Below, one piece after another: positions 1-8,863 of a stretch of 64,000 nt of DNA. The stretch's first letter is position 1. Each line of letters starts with the position of its first letter. This stretch comes from Aromatoleum toluolicum (lineage in GTDB: Bacteria > Pseudomonadota > Gammaproteobacteria > Burkholderiales > Rhodocyclaceae). Location: positions 1-64,000 of the forward strand of contig NZ_WTVS01000022.1 of the NCBI RefSeq assembly GCF_012911005.2, written 5' to 3'. The translations under genes were made by a program, and so were the position numbers. Under the pieces are notes generated by a model. That model was not told the DNA's origin. It made no database searches and saw only the letters and a program-made list of their open reading frames with translations.

Positions 1-53
1 CATTGGAAATCATGGCCGTGCCGGAGGCAGGTCTCGCGGGAATGCAGTGTCTT

Positions 54-59
54 TATAAT
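54..59 (+). promoter_or_regulatory. -10 box of the rsmE promoter
   Basis: A perfect TATAAT lies only eight bases before the rsmE ATG. If it is a working -10 box, transcription would begin within a base or two of the start codon and the mRNA would be leaderless. No good -35 hexamer is visible 16 to 18 bases upstream, so the assignment rests on the -10 alone. Confidence 0.45.
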
Positions 60-67
60 ACACCACG

Positions 68-790
68 ATGATTTCGCGCTTCTTTTGCCCCCTTCCGCTG
101 CCGGCTGCCGGCGAGATCCAGCTGCCCGAGGCGCTGGCCCATCATGCTGCGCGCGTGCTGCGGCTGCGCGACGGCGATCCTGTCGTCCTGTTCGACGGCA
201 CGGGCGGCGAGATGCCGGCCGTACTGCGGCTGCGCGGCAAGCAGTGCTTTGCCGAGCTGCAGGCGCGGCGCGCGGTCGAGCGCGAGTCGCCGCTGCGGCT
301 GGTGCTGGTGCAGGCGCTGGCGAGCGGCGACAAGATGGACTGGATCGTGCAGAAGGCGGTCGAGCTCGGTGTTGCTGCTGTCGTGCCGGTGCAGGCGGAG
401 CGTTCCGTGCTGCGGCTTGCCGGCGAGCGTGCGGCCAAGCGCGTCGAGCACTGGCAGCAGGTCGCCGTGTCGGCGTGCGAGCAGAGCGGACGCAACCGCG
501 TACCGGTCGTCGCACCGATCGCCGGGCTGCGCGACTACCTTGCCCGCCCGTGCGAGGGCGTGCGCCTGATCCTCGATCCGGCGGCCACGCAGCGCCTGCT
601 CGACGCCGGGCGCCCGGCGGGCGAAGTGCACCTGCTGATTGGCCCGGAAGGGGGTTGGTCCGACGACGAGCTCGCGGCCTGCCGCAGCGCGGGTTGCGCC
701 GGCATGGGGCTGGGGCCGCGCGTGCTGCGCACCGAGACCGCGGGGCTGGCCGCAGTTGCCGCACTGCAGGCCGTGTGGGGCGATTTTTGA
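68..790 (+). CDS. rsmE: 16S rRNA (uracil-1498-N3)-methyltransferase RsmE
   Basis: RsmE uses S-adenosylmethionine to methylate N3 of U1498 in 16S rRNA, in the mature 30S subunit. The 240-residue product has the usual family length. An N-terminal PUA-like RNA-binding part (about residues 1-70) precedes a SPOUT methyltransferase domain. The C-terminal trefoil-knot signatures are clear: IGPEGG near residue 190 and LRTETA near residue 219, which form the cofactor pocket. The ATG at 68 follows a TATAAT closely and has no obvious ribosome-binding site, which fits a leaderless transcript. The next gene begins 12 bases after the stop, so the two are probably co-transcribed. Confidence 0.95.
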   Translation: MISRFFCPLPLPAAGEIQLPEALAHHAARVLRLRDGDPVVLFDGTGGEMPAVLRLRGKQCFAELQARRAVERESPLRLVLVQALASGDKMDWIVQKAVELGVAAVVPVQAERSVLRLAGERAAKRVEHWQQVAVSACEQSGRNRVPVVAPIAGLRDYLARPCEGVRLILDPAATQRLLDAGRPAGEVHLLIGPEGGWSDDELAACRSAGCAGMGLGPRVLRTETAGLAAVAALQAVWGDF

Positions 791-802
791 GGAGGCGGGG
801 CG

Positions 803-2290
803 ATGTTCGAATCGGCTGAACTGGGCCACAAGATCGACAAGGACGAATACGACGCGGCCGAACCGGAGTTGCGCGCGCAGCTGCTCGATGCGCAGTTCGA
901 CCTCCTCGAAGCGAAGTCCTTTGCCGTCGTCGTGCTGATCAACGGCATCGACGGCGCCGGCAAGGGCGAGACGGTGAATCTCCTCAACGAATGGATGGAC
1001 CCGCGCCACATCCAGACGCTGGCCTTCGATTCGCCGACCACCGACGAGGCCGAGCGTCCCTTCATGTGGCGCTTCTGGCGCGCGCTGCCGCCACGCGGGC
1101 GCATCGGGATCCTGTTCGGCAACTGGTATACGGACCCGATGCGCGAGCGCGTCGAGAAGATCTCGAAGAAGGCCGACCTCGACCAGCGTCTTGACGAGAT
1201 CAACCGCTTCGAGGCGATGCTGGTGCGCGAGGGAGTGCTGCTCCTGAAGCTGTGGTTCCACCTGTCGAAGGACGGGCAGCGCAAGCGCCTCAAGGCGCTG
1301 GAAAAGGATCCGCGCACGCGCTGGCGGGTCACCGAGCAGGACTGGCACTTCTGCGAGCGTTACGACCGCTATCGCGAAGTGGCGGAACACTCGCTGCGGC
1401 ATACCAGTACCGGTGATGCGCCGTGGATGATCGTGGACGGCTCCGATCCGTGCTATCGCGAGCTCTTTGTTGCGCGTGCGCTGCTCGATGCCTTGCGCAA
1501 GCGGCTCGATGCCGGCGCGCGTCATTGGGTGGCGCGCCAGACGGCCCCTCCGCTGCCGCCAGCGCCCGATTCGCGCAACCTGCTCAACAGCCTCGCGCTG
1601 CGGCAGCCGCTGGACAAGAAGGAGTACCAGGAGCTCCTCGAGCGCTACCAGGGGCGGCTCGCGCTGCTCACGCGCGACGAGGCCTTCCGCGGCCGCTCGC
1701 TCGCGCTTGTGTTCGAGGGCGCGGATGCCGCGGGCAAGGGCGGCGCGATCCGCCGCGTCACCGCCGCGCTCGACGCGCGCCAGTACAACGTCGTGCCGGT
1801 GGCCGCGCCGACCGAGGAGGAGCGCGCCCAGCCTTACCTGTGGCGCTTCTGGCGCCATCTGCCGCGACAGGGCCGGGTCGCGATCTTCGATCGCTCGTGG
1901 TACGGCCGTGTCCTCGTCGAGCGCGTCGAGGGCTTCTGCTCGGAGGCCGACTGGATGCGCGCGTACTCGGAGATCAACGACTTCGAGGACCAGCTGGCGG
2001 GTGCCGGGGCGGTGGTCGTCAAGTTCTGGCTGCAGATCGGCAAGGACGAGCAGCTGGAACGTTTTCGCGCGCGCGAAGCGGAAGCACACAAGCGTTTCAA
2101 GATCACCGCCGAGGACTGGCGCAACCGCGAACGCTGGGACGACTACGGTCGCGCCGTGTGCGACATGGTCGACCGTACGAGTACCGAGACCTCGCCGTGG
2201 ACCCTGGTCGAGGCGGACAACAAGCTGTTTGCCCGCATCAAGGTGCTGCGCACGCTGTGCGAGCGGCTCGAATCCGCACTGCAACGCTGA
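803..2290 (+). CDS. pap: Polyphosphate:AMP phosphotransferase (two-domain PPK2)
   Basis: This enzyme moves a phosphate from polyphosphate to AMP, making ADP in the cytoplasm. The 495-residue protein is a tandem of two PPK2 domains, which marks the class II, AMP-specific branch. The first Walker A is GIDGAGKG near residue 48 and the second GADAAGKG near 306. The lid/Walker B segment is intact in the second half (DRSWYGR near 362), while the first half has the variant GNWYTDP, as is typical of this branch, in which the C-terminal half carries activity. The ATG follows a strong GGAGG site. It lies 12 bases behind rsmE, probably in the same transcript. Confidence 0.93.
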   Translation: MFESAELGHKIDKDEYDAAEPELRAQLLDAQFDLLEAKSFAVVVLINGIDGAGKGETVNLLNEWMDPRHIQTLAFDSPTTDEAERPFMWRFWRALPPRGRIGILFGNWYTDPMRERVEKISKKADLDQRLDEINRFEAMLVREGVLLLKLWFHLSKDGQRKRLKALEKDPRTRWRVTEQDWHFCERYDRYREVAEHSLRHTSTGDAPWMIVDGSDPCYRELFVARALLDALRKRLDAGARHWVARQTAPPLPPAPDSRNLLNSLALRQPLDKKEYQELLERYQGRLALLTRDEAFRGRSLALVFEGADAAGKGGAIRRVTAALDARQYNVVPVAAPTEEERAQPYLWRFWRHLPRQGRVAIFDRSWYGRVLVERVEGFCSEADWMRAYSEINDFEDQLAGAGAVVVKFWLQIGKDEQLERFRAREAEAHKRFKITAEDWRNRERWDDYGRAVCDMVDRTSTETSPWTLVEADNKLFARIKVLRTLCERLESALQR

Positions 2291-2359
2291 CGCACGGGGC
2301 CGGGCACCGATGTCCCGATCCCGTGCGGTAGTCACGCCGCGATGCGCCCTGTATTCCGC

Positions 2360-2365
2360 TAGAAT
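2360..2365 (+). promoter_or_regulatory. Putative -10 box (TAGAAT) before argA
   Basis: CGCTAGAATG lies in the spacer before argA. The same TAGAAT core recurs at several gene starts in this window (5540, 38131, 39998, 56508). There is no convincing -35 element. Confidence 0.35.
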
Positions 2366-2428
2366 GGACCGGGCACGCGTGCCCTGCGCCGCACCCGGCG
2401 AGGTTCCAGATTTCCTGATGGTGACGAT

Positions 2429-3802
2429 TTGAGCGGCAACTCCAATCCTGGCTCCAACCCCAATCCGAATCCCGTGGCATCCGATATCGCGGCGTCGACC
2501 GAGCAGTTCGTGGCCTGGGTGCGCGGGGCCGCGCCCTACATCCATGCCTTTCGCGGGCGCACCTTCGTTCTCGCCTTCGGCGGGGAAGTCGCCGCCGGCG
2601 CGCGCGCCCAGAGTCTCGCCTACGACTGCAACCTGCTGGCCGCGCTGGGCATCCGCCTCGTGCTCGTGCATGGTGCCCGGCCGCAGATCGAAGCCGAGCT
2701 CGCGCGCCGCGGACTGGAGCCGCGTTACCACAACGGGCTGCGCGTCACCGACGCCGATGCGCTCGAATGCGTGAAGGCCGCGATGGCGGTGACGCGCATC
2801 GAAGTCGAAGCGCTGCTGTCGCAGGGGCTGCCGAACACGCCGATGGCGGGCAGCTACATGCGCGTGACGGGCGGCAACTTCATCACGGCCCGCCCGGTCG
2901 GCGTCGTCGACGGCGTCGATTACCAATACACGGGCGCCGTGCGCAAGATCATCGCCGAGGAGATCAACGCCGACCTCGACCAGCAGAACGTCGTGCTGAT
3001 CTCGCCGATGGGCGTGTCGCCGGCGGGCGAGATCTTCAACCTCAGCATGGAGGAGGTCGCCGAGGCGGTCGCCGTCGCGCTGAAGGCGGAGAAGCTCATC
3101 TACCTGTGCGACGCTCCGGGCCTGCTGGATGCGGACCAGCGCCTGATCGATTCGGTGACCGCCGACGAGGCCGAGCGCATGTTCAACGCCGGCGAAGGGC
3201 TCACCGAGGATCTCGACCTCTACCTGCCGTGCGCGATCCGTGCGGTGCGCCGCGGCGTGGCGCGCGTGCACCTCATCGACCACGACAAGGACGGCGGCCT
3301 GCTGCTGGAGTTCTTCACGCACGCCGGGGTGGGCACCGTCGTGTCGCGCGACCCGCTGTTCCGCCTGCGCGACGCGAGTTTCGAGGATGTCGCCGCGCTG
3401 GTCGCGCTGATCTCGCCGATGGAGGCGGACGGTACGCTGGTGCGGCGTGGGCGCGAACTGCTGGAGCAGGAGATCGACCGCTTCTCGGTCGTCGAGCACG
3501 ACGGCGTGCTGGTCGGTTGTGCGGCGCTGTACCCGTTTTCCGACGAGCGGGCCGCGGAGCTCGCCTGCCTTGCCGTCACGCCCGAGTACCGTCGCGCGGG
3601 TCTCGGCGACCAGCTGCTGCGCCGCATCGAGCAGCGCGCGCGCAATCAGCGCCTCGAGCGCCTGTTCGTGCTCACGACGCGTACCGCGCACTGGTTCCGC
3701 GAGCGCGGTTTCAGCGAGATCGGCCCCGAGGCGCTGCCGCAGAAGAAGCGCGACTTGTACAACTACCAGCGCCGCTCGAAAGTGTTCGTGAAGACGCTAT
3801 GA
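2429..3802 (+). CDS. argA: N-acetylglutamate synthase ArgA
   Basis: ArgA acetylates glutamate with acetyl-CoA, the first step of arginine synthesis. The 457-residue protein has an N-terminal amino-acid-kinase-like domain (about 1-290, including the LVLVHGARPQIE segment) that in this family binds the feedback inhibitor arginine. A C-terminal GNAT acetyltransferase domain follows (about 310-457, with a TPEYRRAGLGDQLL acetyl-CoA loop). The start appears to be TTG: the frame is closed upstream by a TAG at 2360 and has no ATG or GTG before residue 16. A four-codon ORF (ATG at 2418) ends across the TTG, so reinitiation is possible. A GTG at 2474 is the alternative start. Confidence 0.92.
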   Translation: MSGNSNPGSNPNPNPVASDIAASTEQFVAWVRGAAPYIHAFRGRTFVLAFGGEVAAGARAQSLAYDCNLLAALGIRLVLVHGARPQIEAELARRGLEPRYHNGLRVTDADALECVKAAMAVTRIEVEALLSQGLPNTPMAGSYMRVTGGNFITARPVGVVDGVDYQYTGAVRKIIAEEINADLDQQNVVLISPMGVSPAGEIFNLSMEEVAEAVAVALKAEKLIYLCDAPGLLDADQRLIDSVTADEAERMFNAGEGLTEDLDLYLPCAIRAVRRGVARVHLIDHDKDGGLLLEFFTHAGVGTVVSRDPLFRLRDASFEDVAALVALISPMEADGTLVRRGRELLEQEIDRFSVVEHDGVLVGCAALYPFSDERAAELACLAVTPEYRRAGLGDQLLRRIEQRARNQRLERLFVLTTRTAHWFRERGFSEIGPEALPQKKRDLYNYQRRSKVFVKTL

Positions 3803-3860
3803 CCGACGCGCGCGCAGTGTCCGGTCGATGGCGCGCGTGCGGCATGCGTGCGGAGGCCGC

Positions 3861-5591
3861 GTGAGCGGAAAGGAAGCGCCTTCTCAGGCTGCGCCGGCCC
3901 TTTCCGGCGTGGCGGGGGCGCTCCTTGCGGGCCTTGGCGCGCTGGCAGGTGCGCACTTCGGCGTCGCCGGCGAGTGGGGCCTGCTGGCCCTCGTGCTCAT
4001 TGCGGCCGGGGGGCTGGGTGCCGCGGCCGTGCTGATATACGTCAACGCGGCGGCTCGCCGGCAGACAGGCGACGACGCGGCGATCGCGTCGCGCCTCGAC
4101 GCGCTCGACGTCGTCGTCCATCTTTCCCCCGGCGCCATGGCGGGCGTGCCGGCCACCGATCATGCGAAGCGGCTGGATGCGGTCGCGGTCGGCGTGTCCC
4201 GCCTGCGCGAAATCGCCGAAGGGGTGCATGGCGTCGAAGCCCTGTTCGACATGCGCGGGCGCCTGACCTGGATCAGCCCGTCGATCGAACGGCTGACGGG
4301 CTGGAGTCCCGCAGCCTGCCTCGAAGCGCCCGATGCGCTCGCCCTGCTGGTGCACGAATCCGACCGCCGCTATTGCCAGCGCATGGCGCAACGCGTCGCC
4401 GAGGGTAGTCCCGGCGAGGATTTCGAGATGCGCCTGTTGCGCGAGGACGGCCACATCTGCTGGGTCGCGTGCCACTGGCGGCCGCTCGGCCGGGAGGGAG
4501 GGCAGCCGGCCGGCCTCCGGATGTCGGCCGAGGACATCCAGGCGCGCAAGGAAGCCGAATACAAGCTTCTCGAAACCGTTACCGAGCTGCGGCGTGCCCA
4601 GGCGCTGCGCGAGCGCTACCTGGCGCGCTCGAACGACGAGCGTCAGCGACTGTCCGCGCTGCTGAACGTCATCCGTCTGGGCATCCTGTTCATGGACCGC
4701 GACCACCGCGTGCTCTATTACAACCGCGCGATGCTCGACATCTGGGGCTTCCCGCCCGACGAGAACCTCATCGGCATGCGTGACGTGGTGCTGCAGAGCC
4801 GCGTCGCCGACTTGATCGAACAGCCCGAGGCCTACTTCGAGCACATCGACGCGGTGCTGCGCACCTATGTCGTCAGCGAGCCCCACGAAGTGAATTTCAA
4901 GGACGGCCGCATCGTCACAGACATCGCCGCGCTGGTCGAGGCCGTGCAGGGGCGCCGCGGCATCGGGCGCCTGTGGATCTACGAGGATGTCACAGAGCAG
5001 CGCCGCACCGCGCAGCGTCTGGTCGAACTGGCCGAACACGATCCGCTGACCGGCCTCTACAACCGCCGGCGCTTCCACGAGGAGCTCGACCGGCAGCTTG
5101 CCGAAGCCTCGCGCCATGACGGCCAGGTCGGGCTCGTCGCGATCGACCTCGACGACTTCAAGCCGATCAACGACGAGTTCGGCCACCAGGCCGGCGACGA
5201 GGTGCTGGTCACGCTGGCGGAGAAGGTCGGCGACGTCATCCGCCGCAACGAGATGTTCTGCCGCCTGGGCGGGGACGAGTTTGGCGTGGTGGCGCCCGAC
5301 GCAGGCGAAGGCGAACTGTGCGAGCTGGCGCGCCGTATCATCGAAGTGATCGAGGCGCTGCGTTTCGAGTTCGGCGGGCGCACCGTCGGCATCACCGCGA
5401 GCCTCGGCATCGCGATCTACCCGCGCCACGCGCCGTCGGCGGAACAGTTGATCGCGGCGGCCGATCAGGCCATGTACCGCTCGAAGAGCAGCGGTCGCGA
5501 CCAATGGACCATGGCCGGGAGCTGTGCGGGGGAATCCGCTAGAATGAGCCCCACTGAATCCGATGAACCCGATTGCAGAAGAGAGGACTGA
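3861..5591 (+). CDS. Membrane-anchored PAS-PAS-GGDEF diguanylate cyclase
   Basis: This is a predicted diguanylate cyclase that makes cyclic di-GMP from two GTP. From the N-terminus it shows two close hydrophobic segments (about residues 10-60), a PAS domain (about 120-240), a short coiled-coil linker, a second PAS domain (about 265-385) and a GGDEF domain ending near 560. The active-site motif is intact (RLGGDEF, GGDEF at about 471-475). The inhibitory I-site reads RRNE rather than RxxD, so product inhibition may be weak. There is no EAL domain. I chose the GTG at 3861 because GGAGG lies four bases upstream; an in-frame ATG at 3828 would add 11 residues. yggX begins three bases after the stop. 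Confidence 0.88.
   Translation: MSGKEAPSQAAPALSGVAGALLAGLGALAGAHFGVAGEWGLLALVLIAAGGLGAAAVLIYVNAAARRQTGDDAAIASRLDALDVVVHLSPGAMAGVPATDHAKRLDAVAVGVSRLREIAEGVHGVEALFDMRGRLTWISPSIERLTGWSPAACLEAPDALALLVHESDRRYCQRMAQRVAEGSPGEDFEMRLLREDGHICWVACHWRPLGREGGQPAGLRMSAEDIQARKEAEYKLLETVTELRRAQALRERYLARSNDERQRLSALLNVIRLGILFMDRDHRVLYYNRAMLDIWGFPPDENLIGMRDVVLQSRVADLIEQPEAYFEHIDAVLRTYVVSEPHEVNFKDGRIVTDIAALVEAVQGRRGIGRLWIYEDVTEQRRTAQRLVELAEHDPLTGLYNRRRFHEELDRQLAEASRHDGQVGLVAIDLDDFKPINDEFGHQAGDEVLVTLAEKVGDVIRRNEMFCRLGGDEFGVVAPDAGEGELCELARRIIEVIEALRFEFGGRTVGITASLGIAIYPRHAPSAEQLIAAADQAMYRSKSSGRDQWTMAGSCAGESARMSPTESDEPDCRRED
5540..5545 (+). promoter_or_regulatory. Putative -10 box (TAGAAT) for yggX
   Basis: CGCTAGAATG lies inside the 3' end of the cyclase gene, 50 bases before yggX. 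It matches the sequence before argA and may give yggX its own promoter. Confidence 0.35.
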
Positions 5592-5594
5592 ACG

Positions 5595-5867
5595 ATGGCC
5601 CGTATGGTCAATTGCATCAAGCTTGGTCGCGAGGCGGAGGGGCTGGACCTGCCCCCGGTTCCCGGTGCGCTCGGCAAGCGCATCTTCGACAACGTCTCGA
5701 AGGAAGCCTGGCAGCAGTGGGTCAAGTACCAGACCATGCTGATCAATGAAAACCGCCTGAACCTGATGGATGCGCGCGCGCGCAAGTACCTGTCGGAGCA
5801 GATGGAGAAGCATTTCTTCGAAGGCGGCGCCGACCAGGTCGGCGGCTACGTCCCGCCGGCGCAGTGA
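5595..5867 (+). CDS. yggX: YggX-family Fe(II)-trafficking / oxidative damage protection protein
   Basis: A 90-residue cytosolic protein of the YggX family, linked in enteric bacteria to protection of iron-sulfur clusters from oxidative damage and to iron trafficking. The family signature is clear: the start [17 protein letters not shown] with the conserved Cys7, then [18 protein letters not shown] and a C-terminal FEGG segment. Length is typical. It starts three bases after the cyclase stop and is followed by a strong bidirectional terminator, so it is the last gene of this + strand block. In many proteobacteria yggX neighbours mutY; here it does not. Confidence 0.95.
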   Translation: MARMVNCIKLGREAEGLDLPPVPGALGKRIFDNVSKEAWQQWVKYQTMLINENRLNLMDARARKYLSEQMEKHFFEGGADQVGGYVPPAQ

Positions 5868-5900
5868 GATCCCGCCGCGCAACGCGGCGTGACTGAATGA

Positions 5901-5928
5901 AAAGGGATGGCCGCGGCCATCCCTTTTT
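5901..5928. terminator. Bidirectional intrinsic terminator between yggX and phoU
   Basis: AAAGGGATGGCC pairs with GGCCATCCCTTT around a central CG-rich turn. A T run follows on the + strand and the matching A run precedes it, so the same hairpin can end yggX on one strand and phoU on the other. Confidence 0.85.
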
Positions 5929-5963
5929 GCTTGAACCGCCGCCGCAGGGCGGCGCGACGGCCG

Positions 5964-6671
5964 TCAGTTGGAGCCGGAAGCGCGTTCCAGCGCCTCGACT
6001 CCTTCGTGGCGCACGTCGCGGCCCTTGACCATGTACACGACGTACTCGGAGAGGTTCTTGGTGTGGTCGCCGATGCGCTCGATCGACTTGGCGATGAACA
6101 GTACGTCCAGCGAACGCGTGATCACGCGGGGATCTTCCATCATGTAGGTGATCAGCTGGCGCATGATGCCCTTGAAGATCGCATCGACCTCCTTGTCGCG
6201 CCGCACGATGTCGGGCGACGCGGTCGGGTCCATGCGGGCGAAGGCATCGAGTGCGCCGTGCAGCATCTCGACGACCATCGACGATACGTGGCGCAGCTCG
6301 ACCTTGGGGACGAAGGCGGCGTCCGAGTCGACGATCTGGCGGCCGGCCTTGGCGATCTTCTTGGCCTCGTCGCCGATGCGTTCGAGGTCGGTGATCATCT
6401 GGATCATCGTCATGACCATGCGCAGGTCGCCGGCGGCGGGGGCATGGCGCGCGATGACGTGGATGCAGGCGTCGTCGAGCGCGACTTCCTCGTCGTTGAC
6501 CTTGCGGTCGTCCGCGATGACCTGCTCCAGCAGTTCCTGATTGCCCGTCCCGAGCCCTTCGATCGCACGCGTCAGCTGCTGCGCCACCAGACCGCCCATT
6601 TCCAGCAGGCGCTTGCGGATCGCTTCCAGCTCGTTATCAAACTGCGTGTAGGTGTGCTTGCTCATTTTCAT
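5964..6671 (-). CDS. phoU: Phosphate-specific transport system accessory protein PhoU
   Basis: PhoU is a cytosolic regulator that connects the Pst phosphate transporter to the PhoR/PhoB two-component system and limits phosphate uptake. The 235-residue, all-helical protein has two PhoU repeats. Both show the metal-binding E-x3-D pattern of the family (for example DLERIGDEAKKIA in the first half and SIERIGDHTKNLSE in the second). The ATG is preceded by a short leader. No pst or phoBR gene is visible nearby, so here phoU is apart from the operon it usually belongs to, or that operon lies elsewhere. Confidence 0.95.
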   Translation of the reverse strand: MKMSKHTYTQFDNELEAIRKRLLEMGGLVAQQLTRAIEGLGTGNQELLEQVIADDRKVNDEEVALDDACIHVIARHAPAAGDLRMVMTMIQMITDLERIGDEAKKIAKAGRQIVDSDAAFVPKVELRHVSSMVVEMLHGALDAFARMDPTASPDIVRRDKEVDAIFKGIMRQLITYMMEDPRVITRSLDVLFIAKSIERIGDHTKNLSEYVVYMVKGRDVRHEGVEALERASGSN

Positions 6672-6740
6672 GTTCCGGTCCCGAGAGAGCGCGAGGCTAG
6701 CAGGCGAATGTGACGGAAATATTGCACCGATGGTTGCGGC

Positions 6741-7409
6741 TCAGGAGCTCGCGGCGACGCGCCGCTCGACGCCTGTCGGCGTGGCCATCAGCAGCAGGTC
6801 GGCGCCGCGCAGCGCAAACAGGCCGTTGGTCACGACGCCGGTGATCTGGTTGATCTCCGTTTCCAGGGCTTGCGGCTGCGGAATGCGCAGGCCGTGCACG
6901 TCCAGGATCAGGTTGCCGTTGTCGGTCACGAAGCCCTCGCGCAGCACGGGGCGTCCGCCGATCCGGGCGAGGCGGCGCTCGACGTAGGCGCGCGCCATCG
7001 GGATCACCTCCACGGGCAACGGGAAGGCCCCCAGGCAGCTCACGAGCTTCGACTGGTCGCAGATGCACACGAAACGTTCGGCAACCGCGGCGACGATCTT
7101 CTCGCGCGTCAGCGCGCCGCCGCCGCCCTTGATCATCGCGAAGCCGCCGTCGATCTCGTCCGCCCCGTCCACGTAGAGTTGCAGCTCGGTCACGTCGTTG
7201 AGGTCGATCAGCGGAATGCCGTAGCCCTCGAGGCGGCGTGCGCTCGCTTCCGAGCTCGATACGGCGCCGGCGATGCGCCCGCGCATGTCCGCGAGGCCGT
7301 CGATGAAGTGATTGACCGTCGAGCCCGTGCCGACGCCGACGATCATGCCGTCCTCGACGTAGTCCAGCGCCGCGCGCGCTGCGGCCTTCTTCAGTTCATC
7401 CTGATTCAT
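6741..7409 (-). CDS. rpiA: Ribose-5-phosphate isomerase A
   Basis: RpiA interconverts ribose-5-phosphate and ribulose-5-phosphate in the pentose phosphate pathway. The family motifs are present in order: [14 protein letters not shown] (phosphate binding, near residue 25), YVDGADEID with the catalytic acids, and [14 protein letters not shown] with the catalytic lysine. At 222 residues it is the usual length. The frame is open 27 codons further upstream, but the ATG at 7409 (MNQDELKK) matches known RpiA starts. It lies just downstream of moeA on the same strand and may be co-transcribed with it. Confidence 0.95.
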   Translation of the reverse strand: MNQDELKKAAARAALDYVEDGMIVGVGTGSTVNHFIDGLADMRGRIAGAVSSSEASARRLEGYGIPLIDLNDVTELQLYVDGADEIDGGFAMIKGGGGALTREKIVAAVAERFVCICDQSKLVSCLGAFPLPVEVIPMARAYVERRLARIGGRPVLREGFVTDNGNLILDVHGLRIPQPQALETEINQITGVVTNGLFALRGADLLLMATPTGVERRVAASS

Positions 7410-7431
7410 TGCATCATCCTGTTGGTATGTC

Positions 7432-8685
7432 TTACACGAGGCCGTCGAAGATCTGTACCTGCACGGTCTCGCCGGCGAGGACGTCGCCACGCTCTTCCGG
7501 CAGCACGATGAAGCAGTTCGCTTCCGACATCGAACGCAGCACGCCCGAACCCTGGGCGCCGGCGAGCCGCACCGTCTGGCGGCCGTCGACGAGGGCCAGG
7601 CGGCCGCGCATGAATTCGCGTCGTCCGGGCTGCTTGCGGATGGTTTCCGCGCACACCACGTCGAACAACGCCGGCTCGGGTAGCGGCGAGACGCCGGACA
7701 GGGCTTGCAGGGCGTCCTGGACGAATTGGTAGAAGGTCACCAGCACCGCGACCGGATTGCCGGGCAGGCCGAACAGCCACGCATCGCCGACGCGTCCGAA
7801 GGCCATCGGTCGTCCGGGCTTGATGTCGATCTTCCAGAACGCGACCTCGCCGAGGCGATTCACGAGTTCGCGGATGAAGTCCGCTTCGCCGACCGACACG
7901 CCGCCGCTCGTCAGGATCACGTCGGCGTTGGCCGAAGCGTCGCGGAAGGCCGTTTCCAGCGCCTGCGGGTCGTCGCGCACGACGCCCATGTCGATGAGAT
8001 CGCAACCCAGGCGCGAGAGCGCACCGAAGAGCGTGTAGCGGTTGCTGTCGTACACCTCGCCGGGGGCGAGCGGCTTGCCGATCGACGCGAGCTCGTCGCC
8101 CGTCGAGAAGAAGGCCACGCGCAGGCGGCGGCGCACGGCGACCTCGGCGATACCGAGCGAGGCGATGAGGCCCAGTTCGGCCGGTCCGCAGCGCTTGCCC
8201 GCGGGCAGGGCGACGCCACCCAATGCCAGATCCTCGCCTGCGCGGCGCAGGTTCTGCCCGGCGCGCTGTCCCGCGGGGACATGCACCTTGCCCTCAGCGG
8301 CACGCGTCACCTCCTGCACGACGATCGAGTCGGCGCCTTCCGGAATCGGCGCCCCGGTCATGATGCGGACGGCCTGTCCGGCGCCGACGATGCCGGAGAA
8401 CGGCTTGCCGGCGAATGCGGTGCCGACGATGGTGAGGGTGCTCTCGCCCTGGGGCGCGAGGTCGGCGTGGCGCACCGCATAGCCATCCATCGCCGAGTTG
8501 TCGTGGGCCGGTACGTTGCACGGTGCAATCACGTCTTCGGCGAGCACACGCCCGAGGGCGCTGCGGACATTGACGCGCTCCCATCCGCCGACCGGCGTCA
8601 GCCGTTCGAGAATGGCCTGCCTCGCGGCGGCGGCGGAGTAGTTGGTCGAGCGGGCGGAGGTCGGGCTCACGGGGTTCTGTGCCAT
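7432..8685 (-). CDS. moeA: Molybdopterin molybdenumtransferase MoeA
   Basis: MoeA inserts molybdate into adenylylated molybdopterin, completing the molybdenum cofactor. The 417-residue protein shows the N-terminal MoeA signature ([10 protein letters not shown] near residue 68), the central MPT-binding domain with FFSTGDEL and [11 protein letters not shown], and [14 protein letters not shown] before the C-terminal beta domain. mog, which makes its substrate, is at 34138 in this window, and a user of the cofactor (msrP) is at 35594. rpiA follows 22 bases after the stop. Confidence 0.96.
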   Translation of the reverse strand: MAQNPVSPTSARSTNYSAAAARQAILERLTPVGGWERVNVRSALGRVLAEDVIAPCNVPAHDNSAMDGYAVRHADLAPQGESTLTIVGTAFAGKPFSGIVGAGQAVRIMTGAPIPEGADSIVVQEVTRAAEGKVHVPAGQRAGQNLRRAGEDLALGGVALPAGKRCGPAELGLIASLGIAEVAVRRRLRVAFFSTGDELASIGKPLAPGEVYDSNRYTLFGALSRLGCDLIDMGVVRDDPQALETAFRDASANADVILTSGGVSVGEADFIRELVNRLGEVAFWKIDIKPGRPMAFGRVGDAWLFGLPGNPVAVLVTFYQFVQDALQALSGVSPLPEPALFDVVCAETIRKQPGRREFMRGRLALVDGRQTVRLAGAQGSGVLRSMSEANCFIVLPEERGDVLAGETVQVQIFDGLV

Positions 8686-8804
8686 GGTCTTGGTTCCTGG
8701 ATGCGGCGTTCGCTCGGTCTTGCGAAAGGCGCATTATCGTCCGATCTTGCGTGCCGTGCGACGGGCGGGCGCAAGGCGGCGCATGCCGGCGGTGCCGGAA
8801 AAAG

Positions 8805-8830
8805 AAAAGGGGTGGCGATGCCACCCCTTT
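8805..8830 (-). terminator. Intrinsic terminator of the cytochrome c4 gene
   Basis: AAAGGGGTGGC pairs with GCCACCCCTTT across a three-base loop. Read on the minus strand, the stem is followed by TTTTCTTTTT. It lies 34 bases past the cytochrome stop codon. Confidence 0.8.
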
Positions 8831-8863
8831 CACCCCTTTCGAGACCGCTGCGGCGCAGGACGA

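Noticed and set aside
1-13. Possible start of a divergent gene on the minus strand (ATG at 3 or 13)
   Set aside because: Only a few codons would be inside the window and no ribosome-binding site is visible, so it cannot be supported.
53-3691. 1212-codon open frame on the minus strand
   Set aside because: It is antisense to rsmE, pap and argA, which are all certain genes. Its translation is rich in Arg, Ala, Gln and His without any domain, as expected of a shadow frame in high-GC DNA.
3711-5882. 723-codon minus-strand open frame opposite the diguanylate cyclase
   Set aside because: Low-complexity shadow of the cyclase and yggX; no recognisable motif.
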